A stretch of DNA of 64,000 nucleotides, taken from assembly GCA_905160935.1 (NCBI GenBank), contig CAJHZI010000414.1:247001-311000 (forward strand), read 5' to 3'. This stretch comes from Enchytraeus crypticus. Lineage: Eukaryota > Annelida > Clitellata > Enchytraeida > Enchytraeidae. Of the stretch, positions 1 to 11,856 are shown in pieces. The notes beneath the pieces were generated by a model that ran no database searches, was not told where the DNA came from, and saw nothing but the letters and a program-made list of their open reading frames with translations. Position 1 is the stretch's first letter. Each line of letters begins with the position of its first letter. Position numbers and translations under genes: made by a program.

Positions 1-174
1 CTTTATGCTAAACCCTTTAGATGTAACGCTGAGCGTTACCACTTTAAAAATAGATGTATAAGCATATGGAACCAACTACCGTCTAGCACAGTAAATGCTC
101 CCTCTGTAGATTCGTTTAAGAAAAGGCTTAACGAAACTGATCTTAGCAAATTTATGAGAAACTGCTATGCGCTT
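1..174 (+). pseudogene. LINE ORF2 C-terminal fragment (cut by window edge)
   Basis: The plus strand is open from the first base to a TGA at 172-174. The frame encodes the end of a non-LTR retrotransposon polyprotein: an FKNRCISIWNQLP stretch followed by SVDSFKKRLNETDLSKF. Arg/Trp-Asn-x-Leu-Pro followed by an FK..L helix is typical of the extreme C-terminus of CR1/L2/Jockey-type reverse transcriptases. Only about 57 codons are inside the window, so the element may continue to the left. It lies antisense to the IRAG-like gene, in the intron beyond its last visible exon. A more degenerate relative sits at 21200-21445. The clade cannot be assigned from this piece. Confidence 0.7.
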
Positions 175-715
175 TGACATTATATTTTAACCGTTCTGAT
201 TTAATTTTTCTCGTTCAATCTTTTAGCTAAGTGCGTTATTCTGTTGTTTTTATATTACTCTAAATCATGTAATTAAATTCAAGTGATTTTTGGTAGTGAT
301 ATTCAAGGACCTTTTGATTGTATAACTTCACACATAATTCACAGTAATTTTTAAACTTTATTTGTCTCTCAACTGTTTTATGGGACTCAATGGAATAAGC
401 GTAAATTATTTAATTTTATCTGATATATGTTTTAATGCGCATATAATTTTGTTCCTCTAATAGAGTATAACTACAATTTATCCTATCGGAATATGTAAGT
501 GCCTCACCAAGGCCTTTAGTTCCGTTCATAGGCTTTTTCTTCTATTGTAGAACTTTTGTCATGTAGCTTTTGTGGAATGCGTGTGATAAATGAATAAATA
601 AATAAATAAATTTATTGAACTTCAAGAAATATTCAATAAGCCAATTTAATATCGCGGTGTTATTGTTGCTGCCGCTAACGATATTGATGTTTCTATCATA
701 ATGTCTCACTTTTAC

Positions 716-856
716 CTTGAGTCCTGTTCTAAGTCCTTCTAGCTCAGTCTGTACGTTCGCCTCTGCCACATCTCGTGCTCTCAGGTTTAGTTCTATCCTC
801 TTCTCTAAAGTCTGCCGATCAGTCTTGAACGCGAGCGAAAGAGAAGAGAATCTCTC
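716..856 (-). CDS. IRAG: IRAG-like gene, exon 11 (diagnostic helical block)
   Basis: Read on the minus strand from 856 to 716, this 141-nt exon is bounded by a T-rich acceptor (...TTGTTATTAG) and a strong donor (CAAG|GTAAAA); both ends are phase 0. It encodes 47 residues: ER, then FSSLSLAFKTDRQTLEKRIE, then a charged helix ending GLRTGLK. The [EK]F-x2-LSLAFKTD-x2-TLEKR pattern is the best conserved segment of IRAG1 (MRVI1) and IRAG2 (LRMP/Jaw1), ER-anchored proteins that bind inositol 1,4,5-trisphosphate receptors; IRAG1 is a cGMP-kinase I partner. A coiled coil and C-terminal membrane anchor normally follow and would lie beyond the left edge. Family assignment is from memory of the motif, not a search. 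The frame also runs into the intron, so the GT donor defines the end. Confidence 0.75.
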
Positions 857-892
857 CTAATAACAATATAAATAAAAATACACATAATAACA

Positions 893-1017
893 ATAACAAC
901 AATTATAGTGCTACAGTCATCAATGACAACATCGACCACTATTGAGACAAAATCAAGCCGGCGAGCAAAAGGAAAGTCTAAAAAAGGTGTAAATTCCAGA
1001 AAATCAGTCTAAAGTAT
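893..1017 (+). repeat. Dispersed repeat E, copy 1
   Basis: CAA-rich lead-in, then a stretch containing AGTGCTACAGTCATCAATGA, CATCGACCACTATTGAG and AAATCAAGCCGGCG. Closely similar blocks occur at 9118-9176 (partial), 21070-21200 and 42850-42905 (partial), all on the same strand. No open reading frame or tRNA-type box is evident. It may be the non-coding part of a larger element. Confidence 0.55.
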
Positions 1018-1220
1018 ATACAAGTATAACTCCCGTACTCACAATGTAATTACTACCAGCCTCTATCTGTCGAACCTTATTAAGCTTAGTTGAAATATGG
1101 CTTAAATTATAAGCTAAAGATTGAATTTATTATACTGTTAATCAATATTATTAATGAAGTCGTAGTAATACGTATTATTGTGGAGGAGATATGACGTAAA
1201 AAAGTTCTGAGATATAATAA

Positions 1221-1395
1221 AGACATGGTTAGAGTGTTCGCCTCGGATGCAAGTGGCCTGGGTTAAAGCCTAGGTCAATCAGAACATGATAGATATCCCC
1301 GTGGGCCCATGGAAGGTTAATCATGTATCGTTGCTTGCTGCTAGTTAAACAAGCATGTAAGTGCTTTCTGACCCAGTACATTGTTAGTTATTTTA
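1221..1395 (+). repeat. Possible tRNA-derived SINE, third family
   Basis: GACATGGTTAGAGTGTTCGCC resembles a tRNA A-box region, and CTGGGTTAAAGCCTAGG about 30 bases later resembles a degenerate B-box. A GC-richer body (CCCGTGGGCCCATGG) follows. Only one copy is visible in the window, so the SINE assignment rests on the box-like spacing alone. The bases from 1396 to 1800 show nothing I can name apart from a short stretch resembling a SINE family 1 tail near 1570. Confidence 0.35.
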
Positions 1396-1802
1396 TGATA
1401 ATGTTATCTGAAGGAGTGATTGACCGAGAATATAGCGCAGCTGTAACTATAGCATCATAAAACTGTGTTACTGTTCATTAATTCAACACTACTTGAAAAT
1501 TAGACTACCGAGTTTGACAATATTCCCAAATTGAAGCAACTCGAGATTTGCATTTGCCTTAACAAAAGCTCAGTTTAACGTCGGTGACAGCTTCACAAGG
1601 ATGCCACTAAAAGCGATCCAATTGGATTTCGTTCACACGACCGGCTACTTTTCAGGTAAATTATATAGATACTCAGCCACTAAAATCGGTACAGAATGGA
1701 AAAGGTCAGTATTGATGATTCAATTTCTAAGGTGGTAAACTTATACAGTAAATTACTACACACTGCTTACAATCACAACTAACAAACTTTAATCGTAGTC
1801 TA

Positions 1803-1960
1803 GCAAATACGTATACATGTGTATACATGTGTATAAATGTGTTTACATATGTATAAATGTGTTTACATGTGCATAAATGTGCATAAATGTGTATACATGT
1901 GTATACATATGTATACATGTGTCTACATGTGAATAGATGTGTATACATGTGTATACATGC
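1803..1960. repeat. Minisatellite, about 10-bp unit GTGTATACAT
   Basis: About fifteen imperfect copies of an alternating GTGTATACAT / GTGTATAAAT unit run through this stretch. The minus-strand open frame over it (His/Tyr/Thr/Cys-rich) is a by-product of the repeat. Confidence 0.85.
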
Positions 1961-2697
1961 GTATATCCTCTACTTCCAACTATTGTAAACCGCTAAAGTA
2001 TAATGCTTCCATCTAATAATGCACTAAAGATTTGTTAAACAACCACAGAAGCCTTAACTTCGTTCACGAAATGAAGGCATTTATGTATGATTTACTAGGC
2101 TTTAATGGATCACTGATTTGATTTACTTGCTATGGTGAACTGGTGAGTGCTCATTGATCTCCTGAAGTACTTCTTAGCTAATTTGTTACATACTTTGTAC
2201 TTTCTTCTAGATTTTGAACTTTGTAACTGCGCTTAGTATGCGCTATTGTAACTCTCTAACAGTTCCACTTAACTGAGGTCAATGGCATACTGAGACACAC
2301 ATAAAACTTGTAATACTTCATTTCAACACCTAAAGTGAGCATCAAGTTCATTAATATCTCGATTGTACTTTTAAATACACAAGTCTAATAAGATGCCGCA
2401 TTTACTCGACTAAATCTGAACCTAAAAAGTTCGCTGCTTTTAAACAAATACAAAATTCGTTATACGTTGGCTATCTTATGATGTAAAAAGTGTCTTATTA
2501 CGCCAACACGCTTTAAATTTATCTTACATTCAAATTACATTACATTCGCCTACACGAGTACTCGCGCAATAATCGAAATAAAAAGATTTTTCTGTATTCG
2601 ACATCACACCGCATTATAACTGGCAATTAAAAACTGGAAATTCTTATATTTAAATCCATCCTTTCAAGGTAAAACTCATTTTCATATTAGCATATAA

Positions 2698-3006
2698 GCC
2701 AAGAGCACATGAATCAGGAGCATATGAACCAGGAGCATATGAATCAGGAGCACATGAGTCAGGAGCATATGAGCCAGAAGCATATGAGCCAGGAGCAATG
2801 AGTCAGGAGCATTGAGTCAGGAACACACGAGTCAGGAGCGCATGTCAAGGAGCACAAGAATCAGGAGCACATGAATCAGGAGCACATGAGTCAGGAGCAC
2901 ATGAGTCAGGAGCACATGAGTCAGGAGCACATGAGTCAGGAGCACATGAGTCAGGAGCACATGAGTCAGGAGCATATGAGTCAGGAGCACGAGTCAGGAG
3001 ACAGGA
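2698..3006. repeat. 15-bp minisatellite, unit GGAGCACATGAGTCA
   Basis: Roughly twenty tandem copies, the most regular between 2865 and 2990. Because the unit is 15 bp, one plus-strand frame stays open and reads as a repeated SQEHM pentapeptide. No splice sites or non-repetitive coding flank support a gene. It lies in the intron between exons 10 and 11 of the IRAG-like gene. Confidence 0.9.
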
Positions 3007-3157
3007 GACACACATCAAAGAAACTCATGCTAAGAAATTTTAACATAACTTATTCAGTACATCTGTATAACGTGCAACGGAATAATATTACATTCGTTAA
3101 CTGCATTTATCGTAAGAGACGACAAAGGATGAGTTGAAGAAAGCAACGGAACATCAC

Positions 3158-3345
3158 ATCAAAAGCCATATTTCTCCAAGTAATAGGCTACTTATGGAGT
3201 GCATAAGAAGTAGTTTTTTGCAAAAGCATTATACTTGTTGATCTATTGAGTGCTCTTTCTGAAGCGCGATAGCAGACTGTGAGTACGAATAAGTACCTTA
3301 AACCAGCCACTTAGCAAAACACTAGAGAGAGAGAGAGAAAAAAAC
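3158..3345 (+). mobile_element. Head/tail SINE, LINE-A tail type, 5' truncated
   Basis: The stretch contains AAAAGCCATATTTCTCCAAG, ATAGGCTACTTATGGAGTGC, TTGTTGATCTATTGAGTGCTC and a 3' end CTTAGCAAAACACTAGAGAG followed by (GA)n. The same order of words occurs at 41740-42450, 52368-52625, and inverted at 35600-35830 and 55400-55545. The minus-strand exon 3365-3395 starts just downstream of it. Confidence 0.55.
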
Positions 3346-3364
3346 AATATTGCATGCAGCTGAC

Positions 3365-3395
3365 CTCTGATTCTTGTACGGAGTGATCATCTTTG
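3365..3395 (-). CDS. IRAG: IRAG-like gene, exon 10 (31-nt microexon)
   Basis: On the minus strand a very strong acceptor (TGTTTTCTGTTTTTCAG) precedes 31 nt, followed by a donor GAG|GTCAGC. The first base completes the codon left open by exon 9 (AG + C), then KDDHSVQESE reads to a phase-0 end. Joined to exon 11 this gives ...VQESE|ERFSSLSLAF, which matches the acidic lead-in expected before the conserved IRAG helix. Correct phase at both ends is the main support. The upstream intron to 18521 is about 15 kb. The exon is too small to be found by an ORF scan. Confidence 0.65.
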
Positions 3396-3420
3396 CTGAA
3401 AAACAGAAAACAGAATCAAC

Positions 3421-4902
3421 GATTAACATTTTAATAATTGTGGTATTGTTAGTCAACAGCAAAATAAGTCAAATCTATATCAACAGCAAAATAAGTTAAA
3501 TCTATACTGTCTGCCTTGAGGTTAATAAGAGGAGATGCAGAAGGACAAGGGAACCGATCTCAGTAACCAAATTTGAACTATAATTACGGTACAATAATTT
3601 GAAAATGGCGAATCCTATGCCTGGAATCAACTTCAGTGACCAAGTGAAAAAGCCATGGTTTGAAATTTGGGAATTACGGACCTGCCAATCGTCTGAACAT
3701 TACGATATGTGACCAAATTAGATTTTAGAAATTGACGCCGTAAAATATATGAGAAATAAATAAAACTATCATGCGGCAATAAACCTGAAATTGGTTCTGT
3801 GCAATTAATTAAGCATTAATTGTATACAATTCATATTACAAAACACACATTTAATTTGTCAATAGATTAAATATAATTACTAAATATTAACGTATGATTT
3901 AAGATTCATTAGTGCAATAATTGTGCACTAGAGCAGGCCTATAAATTTTAGACGTTAAACGCATAAATGCAGGCTACATTAAGGTACGGGTAGAGCCTTT
4001 TGGAACTAGATTAATTAACTCGTCACGCTACGATTCACGATCTTTAATGAGCATTAAAGTAGAATGTGAGTAGGAATGCACCTCGGACCTGCCAATTGTC
4101 AGAGCACTAGAGACAGGGAAAGAATAGGAGAGCTCAATTAATTTATTCGTAGTTAAATAATCATAAAATGTTGCAAACATTACATACATGCCTAGTGTGG
4201 TTTGCATTGCCAAAGCCACCACGTCTGAGAATGAAGTCATGCTCAAAGCTTCGCTTAAATTCCACTTTGAGAACGTTTATATTAAAGAAACTCTATCATG
4301 ATAACTGTTGATATTGGTATTGTTGTATTTCTAGCACTTTATTTTGATTTTCATTCCTTTATTTTGAGGAATGTAGATGCCGTAATCCACACAGTTGAAT
4401 ATAATCCAATTTTTACTAATTGTACAGAACGAATATTTAGATATCTTACTGAATAATTATGATCATCCAGATGCCGAATTATAATTTGAATAACAAATAT
4501 ATTATAACACTATTATTTAGACTTCGTAAATAGATATTTTCCACATATCGTAGTGAAACTGTATTTGGACTACTAATTAGAAAAATACTATCATATAAAC
4601 ATGATATTAAGTGATCATCAATTCCTCATATAATATTATGCAATTATTCAACAAGATTATATTAATTACACATTATGCAATATTATCCTGATAAATTCAC
4701 ATGCGATTGTTCTACAATTGTATAACGATAAACCCTATTGTCAATTAATACTAATATTTTTGTCTTTACATCTTTTTCTTCTCATTTTTCGTAAAGACAA
4801 AATATAGTAGCATAGTTAGGTCTTCTTCCTCTAAATGGTCCAGATTCATACGTGCAGCTTCGTACTACAGATACATGTTCACGTAGTTCTATACAAATTG
4901 AA
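3421..4902. other. Intronic DNA without recognised features
   Basis: AT-rich single-copy-looking sequence in the intron between exons 9 and 10 of the IRAG-like gene. I see no exon with paired splice signals, no SINE boxes and no tandem array here. Confidence 0.5.
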
Positions 4903-5138
4903 TGTCTTAATAGCGTAGGAGTAACGTCATGAAGTTTTCAATGAAAGGTCCTGAGGTGAATTGAACCCTCGTGGGTTCAAATCCCAGGCGCGCTGATCTG
5001 AGAGTAAAATCTTGGACATTCACTGGACTGGTTATACGGAAAATGGACTAAATTGCCTAACAGTTTAAACATGTGGTATTAAACAGTGATAGATATCAAC
5101 ATAGTTGACCATTTCACTATAATGCGTGTTTTACTTTT
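4903..5138 (+). mobile_element. tRNA-derived SINE, family 2
   Basis: Near-complete copy of the element seen at 50627-50886 and 55880-56106. Head TTAATAGCGTAGGAGTAACG (A-box region), B-box GGGTTCAAATCCCAGGC near 4973, then a conserved body: AATCTTGGACATTCACTGG, a segment around ATGGACTAAATTGCCTA, and TAGATATCAACATAGTTGA. It ends in CACTATAATGCGTGTT. The internal box arrangement indicates RNA polymerase III ancestry. No intact tRNA cloverleaf can be folded, so it is not a tRNA gene. Confidence 0.75.
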
Positions 5139-5394
5139 ACAAACTGTTATTGCGACCACGCTCATTTTGAAACAGAAACTACATGAATAAAGAATTATGA
5201 GTTTGTTTAGCTTTCTAGCTGTGCGTAAAACAGCACTGAAGTAACCTTCAACTGTATATCGCCCTATCTCAGAAAATGCATCCAACAAATTATAGGAAGT
5301 ATTTTTATAGGCCACAATGTGTGCCTTATCACAAAAGTTACCGTATGGATATCAAGTTTCATTGGGCACTCGTTCAACAGGATTTAGGCCTACT

Positions 5395-5540
5395 CCTTTG
5401 AACAAACGCTTTATCTTACATCTAGTGTATCTTGGCAAAACACAGTGCACAATCTTTATACACAATCTTTGACGTCTCTGACATTGCCTTATGGCGAGGA
5501 ACCGGACGTTAAATTCTGATTGATTGATTGATTGATACAA
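5395..5540 (-). repeat. Dispersed repeat D
   Basis: On the minus strand this begins with tandem AATC, then AATTTAACGTCCGGTTCCTC and GCCATAAGGCAATGTCAGAG. Related starts (TTTAACGTCCG followed by CTCAT or CTCGG) occur at 28845-28890, 40165-40230 and 43435-43520, often after an A/T-rich simple repeat. It is non-coding. Confidence 0.5.
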
Positions 5541-7255
5541 GTAGGTCTATAGATATCATATACATCGCGCATGCGCATGGTGAATCTATGAAGTGACAGA
5601 TTGGAGTTTCAAGGACTAGCAACACTGTTACCATGTCCAGGGAGAAAATTGATTTTTAACTCGACCTTGGTAGTTAAATTTCTATCGATCGACATAGTTA
5701 ATATGCCACAGATAGTTTATAGTTTATAAAGCTAAGCTGTCACAGGATGACACTATATTCATTTCCTCTGCAAGTTTCAACGTGCTGCAGAACAAAGTTA
5801 TTCACAGTGTTTCTATGTTTTTCAATTTCAAAGAAAGATTTTCTTATCTATTGAGTCTGTAACGCATAGAGAATTTTGATAGCAAAGATATTATGATTAC
5901 ATAGAGGAATAGAAATGAAAAAGATGAAGTACAATATAAGACATTTATGTCTATAACCTGTTTAGCATATGCCTTTGAACTACGATATATTTGCTATAAC
6001 TATCGCTGCTAAACTCCTGAATATTTAATGTTAAGTAAATCGTTGAGCAACTATTAAAATTCCTCTTATTCAATAAATTAGTTTAACTCGTAATTTCTTA
6101 ATATAACTAAAAAACCATTTTTTGGCTATTTTATGTGGCGCTATATAATCAAATAACGTACGATATAATAATAGTAAGGACAGCTGTAAATTAAGGTTTA
6201 CGTAGGCTTAACGTTAAGCTAAGATAATCTAGCTTCTTTAAAATCCTGGAACTCACTTGATCCACCGTTACAAAGACTAGACTAGGCCTAAATCCGGATA
6301 CAACTTACACACCACAAAGCAAGCCGTTGTTCAATAGCGATTGCCTAAACGTTACGAAACTTCGAACTTTCTACAACTGCACGACAACAGTGCAACCTTT
6401 TATATTCTCACACTGTCTTAGTCTGTTTCATTGACCAATCCTAGTCTCAATCCTAGTCTGTATCACTGACTGGCTATTTTCACAACATTTCGCCGCTATG
6501 CTCCTAATCCTTATCGCGCGTCTTTCGGGACTCCGATAAATCTCAGCACGGACTTCCTAAGCGGTTCCCGAGGATCGATAGGGATTCTCACGAGTGGACT
6601 AGCGGTTCTCCGTCTAAAGCGATCCAGCCTTGGAGTAGCGGGGGGGGGGGGTGAGAGGCATCGCCCCCTCCCCCTCAAAAAATTTGTACTATAACCGAAT
6701 TGTTTATATTTTATTTCATTTTTATAATTAAGGCTAATTCCAGAGTTGTTAAAACTCATATCAGGTACTACGGTTATGTAATATATCCAGGAAGAACATT
6801 CTATCAATCCAACATTCCAAGCCCTCCCTAAAACTACATCCTATCCTCGCAGTTACGTGCATATCGTCTCTTTAGAGTAGGATATCGATGGATAACATTG
6901 TAACAGCATCGGCTACATCGCTACCCACAACACTACAGCGACTGTCTGACTGTCCCAGGCTCGCCGGCATGAGTGTAGCTCGGCTCTAGTAATGCTAAGG
7001 CCATGAGCACTGAGTGTCTAGCACAGCTCCCACTAATGTAGAGCTGCAATGCTTTACAATCAGATAATTTTGAGGTCTATGTAATTGCATCCTATTTGTT
7101 TACTCTAGCGTTTATGCATCGACTAATAAAATTGGCGGAGTAAACATGCATAGACTATTGACCTATTTGGTTATTGTAGACAGTGTGGAGGACTGCACTG
7201 CTGCAGAGCTTGAGGTTAAGAACTTACAATAAGGATTTTAGTGTTTGGTTGCATG
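5541..7255. other. Intronic DNA without recognised genes
   Basis: Mostly AT-rich. It contains a GC-richer patch at 6500-6680 with a ten-base G run at about 6641-6650 and a C-rich stretch just after. The 98-residue minus frame over the patch has no recognisable domain and low-complexity Pro/Arg content. I do not call a gene. Confidence 0.5.
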
Positions 7256-7261
7256 ATAACA

Positions 7262-7800
7262 GATACAGTCATACAACTTATAGTCACGATAGAATATCGT
7301 CATACAACAGATCGTCATGATACCAGATAGTCACGACAACAGGTAGTCATGCCACTGATAGTCATACAACAGATAGTCATACAACAGATAGTCATGACAA
7401 CAGATAGTCATGACAACAGATAGTCGTGACAACAGATCGTCATGCCACAGATAGTCCTACAACAGATAGTCATACAGCAGATAGTCATGACAACAGATAG
7501 TCATGACAACAGATAATCATGAGAATAGATAGCCACGACAACAGATAGCGATACAACAGATAGACATACAACAGATACTTATGACAATAGATAGTAATAT
7601 AACCAACAGATAGTCACGACAACAGATAGTAATACAAGAGATAGTCATGACAACAGATAGTAATACAACAGATAGTCATGACAACAGATAGTAATACCAC
7701 AGATAATAGTCATGACAAAAGATAGTCATGACAACAGATAGTCATGACAACAGATAGTCATGACAATACATAGGTATGACAACAGAAATAGTCATACTAT
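7262..7800. repeat. 16-bp minisatellite, unit GACAACAGATAGTCAT
   Basis: About thirty imperfect copies, with variants ATACAACAGATAGTCAT and AATACAACAGATAGT. Unit length drifts between 15 and 19 bp, so no frame is maintained. It lies in the large intron between exons 9 and 10. Confidence 0.9.
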
Positions 7801-7921
7801 AAGCATACTAAAGTAGTCACACTCTAAGCATGCTATAAAGCAGATAAATGGTCGTATTAATTAGTAATTTAAACATCGTTCAAATAGTATCTGGCTTTCA
7901 ATTGCAGTCTAACTGCAGATT

Positions 7922-8030
<109 letters not shown>

Positions 8031-8307
8031 ATATTCTAATGTAGTGCTCTACTGAATGTCGGATCCTAGGCACCAAATTACCCTACAACTCAGATTTAGC
8101 TTTACATGCGTTCGCTAGTGTAGCACTTGTAATAGCAGCATAGCACTCAGTTACAGCGAAAGCTTTGTGACTTCCTAAAACAATACTTCTCGTTAGTACC
8201 GCAAGCTTGTAAACTGCAAAGTTATTGTAAACACCAAGTTAAAGTCTGCCACACGTATAGTGGGCCTACACATAAATGGTGTAAACATGGCATAACACGC
8301 TTGTTTA

Positions 8308-8371
8308 TGTATTCATCTTTCTCTCTATCTCGCTCTCTCTCTCTCTTTCTCTCTCTCTGTCTATCTGTCTG

Positions 8372-8406
<35 letters not shown>

Positions 8407-8424
8407 TCTCTCTCTGTCTATCTG

Positions 8425-8480
<56 letters not shown>

Positions 8481-8482
8481 TT
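8308..8482. repeat. (CT)n tract with CTGTCTAT interruptions
   Basis: Polypyrimidine on the plus strand, mostly CTCTCT with two CTGTCTATCTGTCTG islands, ending in a short (AC)n. The Arg/Glu-rich minus frame is an artefact of the repeat. Confidence 0.95.
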
Positions 8483-8520
8483 TCTGCGAATATTTTACCC
8501 ATCACATGCTACAGTTAAAG

Positions 8521-8641
8521 GGTAATGCTCAATTTAACGTCAGTTTCATATTCGACAACACATCTGTGAGAGGCGAGCACAGATTTGAATCTTGCACCTA
8601 CTGATCAGCAACCAGACAGTTTGCCCACATGACCACGGGCT
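8521..8641 (-). mobile_element. tRNA-derived SINE, family 1, degenerate copy
   Basis: Inverted order of the family 1 parts: a tail around TTTAACGTCAGTTTCATATTC, a B-box region AGATTTGAATCTTGC, and the head with ACTGATCAGCAACCAGACAG. It is clearly diverged from the better copies at 37174, 45645 and 46873. Confidence 0.5.
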
Positions 8642-9676
8642 CAACTCACTACTAGCAAATACTTTCTGCTTCTCTTTCCTTTTCTTCCTTAATTCTCTTG
8701 CTATACTTAATGTGAAAATGGTTAGTGACAATATTATTTCTTGCCTGCATTTGTTCCATCCTTGTTTTCTTACTGGCAGCATGTCATCATCCTATTGGAC
8801 GATAAAATCGGCACTGGCTGAAGTTATGTCAACATTGTTCCTGTGCTACTGTCTACTGTAGTAGCCATACATGTAAGTTTAACATAAATTGTTTTGGCAG
8901 CCAGCCGTGTCCAAAGGTCGACCATACATACCTATACATACCTACATACCTATTCATGCAGTTCATGTATAAATGACTGATTAATCAAATCAATCAGTCA
9001 ATCAATAGAAACTTTAATATTGTGAGTTTTTTTTTCGAAAAGTAATATGTATATAGAAAAGATAATATAGAAGCTATTGATCATTGCCTACGCGTGAAAC
9101 CACAACAACCATAAAAATAGCAACAACAGCAATTAGAGTGCTACTGTCGTCAGTGATAAGTGCTACATCGGGCACAATGGACCAAAGCCAAATTGACGAA
9201 CAATACCTGAAGGTTTTGTATTACGGTGCAATCAATATTAGAAAAAAATCCGGGAAGGAATTTAAGACACGTCTTTAAAATTCAATCAAAATAATTGTAT
9301 ATTAAATAGTAAAAACTAATAAATAATAATAAATATTCACAAGTCTTGGCGAAATTGACTTTATCTTAAAAGTGGAATTTCTGCAATAATAGTCTTTTAT
9401 AAGCTCTTAATTTTTTATGTTTTACATCGTAAAGTGTCCACGATGCGTTAAGTTTTATCGCTGAACAAGAATCCTGGCCGTAAACATATTGACTCTTTTC
9501 ACTTAACAAAATTGCAATTCTAACGGTGCTCTCTTCGTAAATGTCAGGGTAAATGAAGTGAAATGGAGTTGATGTTTTTCAGCCCTCCTACAATCTACTG
9601 TAAAGACCTCCTCCTACTGCACAGACAAGACGAGAAAATATTGAATGCTGTCGGGACAGTTGTATGCACTGCAGTG
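8642..9676. other. Intronic DNA with a partial dispersed repeat E
   Basis: From 9118 to 9176 there is a partial copy of repeat E (AACAACAGCAATTAGAGTGC, then CGTCAGTGATAAGTGCTAC). A short CATACCTA repeat lies near 8925-8955. Otherwise I see nothing to annotate. The two overlapping open frames around 8546-8861 lack any domain. Confidence 0.45.
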
Positions 9677-9850
9677 CACAGCAATACATGAGGATTGGGT
9701 CTGTTGTATTCACTCTAGTGTACAGCAATACATGAGGATTGGGTCTGTTGTATTCACTCTAGTGTACAGCAATACATGAGGATTGGGTCTGTTGTATTCA
9801 CTCTAGTGTACAGCAATACATGTGGATTTGGATTGTTGATTTCTGACAAC
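9677..9850. repeat. 44-bp tandem repeat, about 3.5 copies
   Basis: Units start at about 9677, 9721, 9765 and 9809 with the phrase CAGCAATACATGAGGATTGG. The inner copies are identical over the full 44 bp, indicating recent expansion. Confidence 0.9.
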
Positions 9851-10186
9851 CAGCCAGGAAAATTCCATCGTATCGAACAACGGAAACACTCGATGAGAAG
9901 TGTTCATGCTTGAATATAAAAAAGCAATCAAATGAATTGTAAATAGGTCACTCTGAATCAGCGTGTTAGCGGTAGGCCGCAAAAATAGTTTTATGGCTTG
10001 AACGCGATGGACAGATTGTAAATGGTCCAGTTTACTTTTCAGAGTCACTAGTAATGTTTTGCTGAATTCAATGCAATCAATGGTTCTTTGCCGATATTGA
10101 AATAGATTGGAAGAGCTAATATAGCATATAATTTACCTACAGAATGGAAGTATCTATGCAAGTCTGTAAGAGATGCTTTCTATTTG

Positions 10187-10525
10187 TCATCATCATCATC
10201 AACAACATCAACATCATCATCATCATCATCATCTTCTTCTTCTTCTTCTTCCTTTAATCTCAGTTTAAATAGGGTCGGGATAATAATAGACCTTCTCCAC
10301 TCCTCTCTGTTTCATACCATATCATCAGTCAATCCCCTAAACTCTCTTCCATTCCCTTTATTAAATTTTTCGCAATTTATGGAGCCTCGGCGCTTACCAA
10401 CCGAAAGCCCTTTCTGATGTTGATTTGGATCTTAGTGCTTTAGTCGCCTTCTACGACACATGCAGTCGCCGGTTGGTTTATTCTTCAAACAATCCGGACA
10501 CAACAAGGGGAAAACGATTAAGCTT
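10187..10525 (-). mobile_element. Head/tail SINE, LINE-B (GAT)n tail type
   Basis: Read on the minus strand the head is TTGTGTCCGGATTGTTTGAAG, then ATGTGTCGTAGAAGGCGACT, GAAAGGGCTTTCGGTTGG and GGTAAGCGCCGAGG. A LINE-derived 3' part follows (GGGGATTGACTGATGATATG, then TCCCGACCCTATTTAAACTG) and ends in GAA/GAT repeats at 10187-10250. That 3' part matches the end of the LINE at 30282-30652. The head is shared with the elements at 41740, 52368 and 54931. Confidence 0.65.
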
Positions 10526-11745
10526 TCATATGGCTAGATTAAGGCCTTCAATCACGTCCAAAAATTGCAAAGTCGATACATTTGATATCCTCGGTGGTCT
10601 GGTATTGTTATCTAGAAATCAGCAATTTTGTTATCGGTTCCAGTGAAACGGCTTTGGGAGACGATGCTCGGAAAGTAATGTAGACATTTCGTTTATTGAA
10701 TTTCTACGGGATATCACAGTGCGAACGATATAAAAATATCTATAGCAGTTTGTATGAAATAAAGGCCGGAAAGGGTTTCCCAAAACTGTTGCAAACATTG
10801 TAAGACATTGTTAAATGGAAAGCAAGACAATTGAAATTCGTCATTCCCTATAGACGTGGATATTTCACATAACCCGTAATATATTTCTTTATTCGAAATA
10901 AAATTTCTATATCAACCTATGTCTGAATTTAAAGTCTGCTCACAATCCATATATAGATAATACCATAGATACAATAAGAAGGTATCATAGATATAACTAT
11001 GGCTAGTATTTGGTTACTTATAGTTCCACGTTTACTACTATTAAGAATTAATCAAATCTATGACTGGGTAATATGAATTTTCTTCTGCACTACAGTGATA
11101 GGTGTTAGAGTCAAGAATTAGGGCTAATATCTGGACAAAAACATTTAAAAGTAATCGCTTGCTTGAATCCATTAAGCTATAGGCAGGAATTATGATTATA
11201 AGCAAAAAAGTATTCGTGTTTATGAAAATTAAACTACTTAATTTTCCTGCATTCCATTCAACATCGTGACATTCCGTCAAATAACGGCAAGACAGTTTCT
11301 ATCCAAATTCACGTATTACCCGTAACAGATATTATTCGTTCAAATTCATTTACAGCCCGCAACAGATATTTTTAAAAACTCCTACATCGCCTGTCATAAA
11401 CATAATTAAGAGAGACAAAACTGACGTAAAACTTCGCTTTAACTTTTAAGCGACAAACTCAATGATTGACTAATTGATTTCTCTGACTTTGAGCCGTAAA
11501 AATCTCCATTTTGTGAAATAAGAAAAGATCAATTACTTCGCCTCATATCAGATCACGCGCCTCTCACAAAGAGGTTGACACTTGATCGATTTCACGCTAT
11601 TCAATGAGCTTCTCAGCTCACAACAACAACAACAAATTATTCAATCGTTGAGAACGTTCAATTGAATTGAACGAATCAATATTTAATATAGATATTCAAT
11701 AAAGATATTTTTTCTTATTTTTAGTTATATTTATTCCTGCTTCGC
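10526..11745. other. Intronic DNA without recognised features
   Basis: AT-rich, with no tandem array, SINE box or paired splice signals that I can support. The minus frame at 11041-11280 has no recognisable domain. Confidence 0.45.
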
Positions 11746-11856
11746 TCATGTTAGTGTATCTATCCTACATGTACAATTATACATGTATGGGTGTGTGTGA
11801 GTTTGTATGGGGTTGTGCGTGCATGTGTGTGTGTGTGCGTGTATGTGTGTGTAGTA

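Noticed and set aside
4970-5010. tRNA gene suggested by GGTTCAAATCCC and similar boxes
   Set aside because: The same sequence recurs in several dispersed copies with long non-tRNA bodies, and no cloverleaf forms. It is a SINE promoter, as are the boxes at 37220, 45700, 50705 and 60590.
6511-6807. 98-codon minus ORF in a GC-richer patch
   Set aside because: No recognisable domain. Includes the translation of a G run. No splice or start context.
7262-7800. CRISPR-like array
   Set aside because: Units are contiguous 16-mers without unique spacers, in an animal genome. Ordinary minisatellite.
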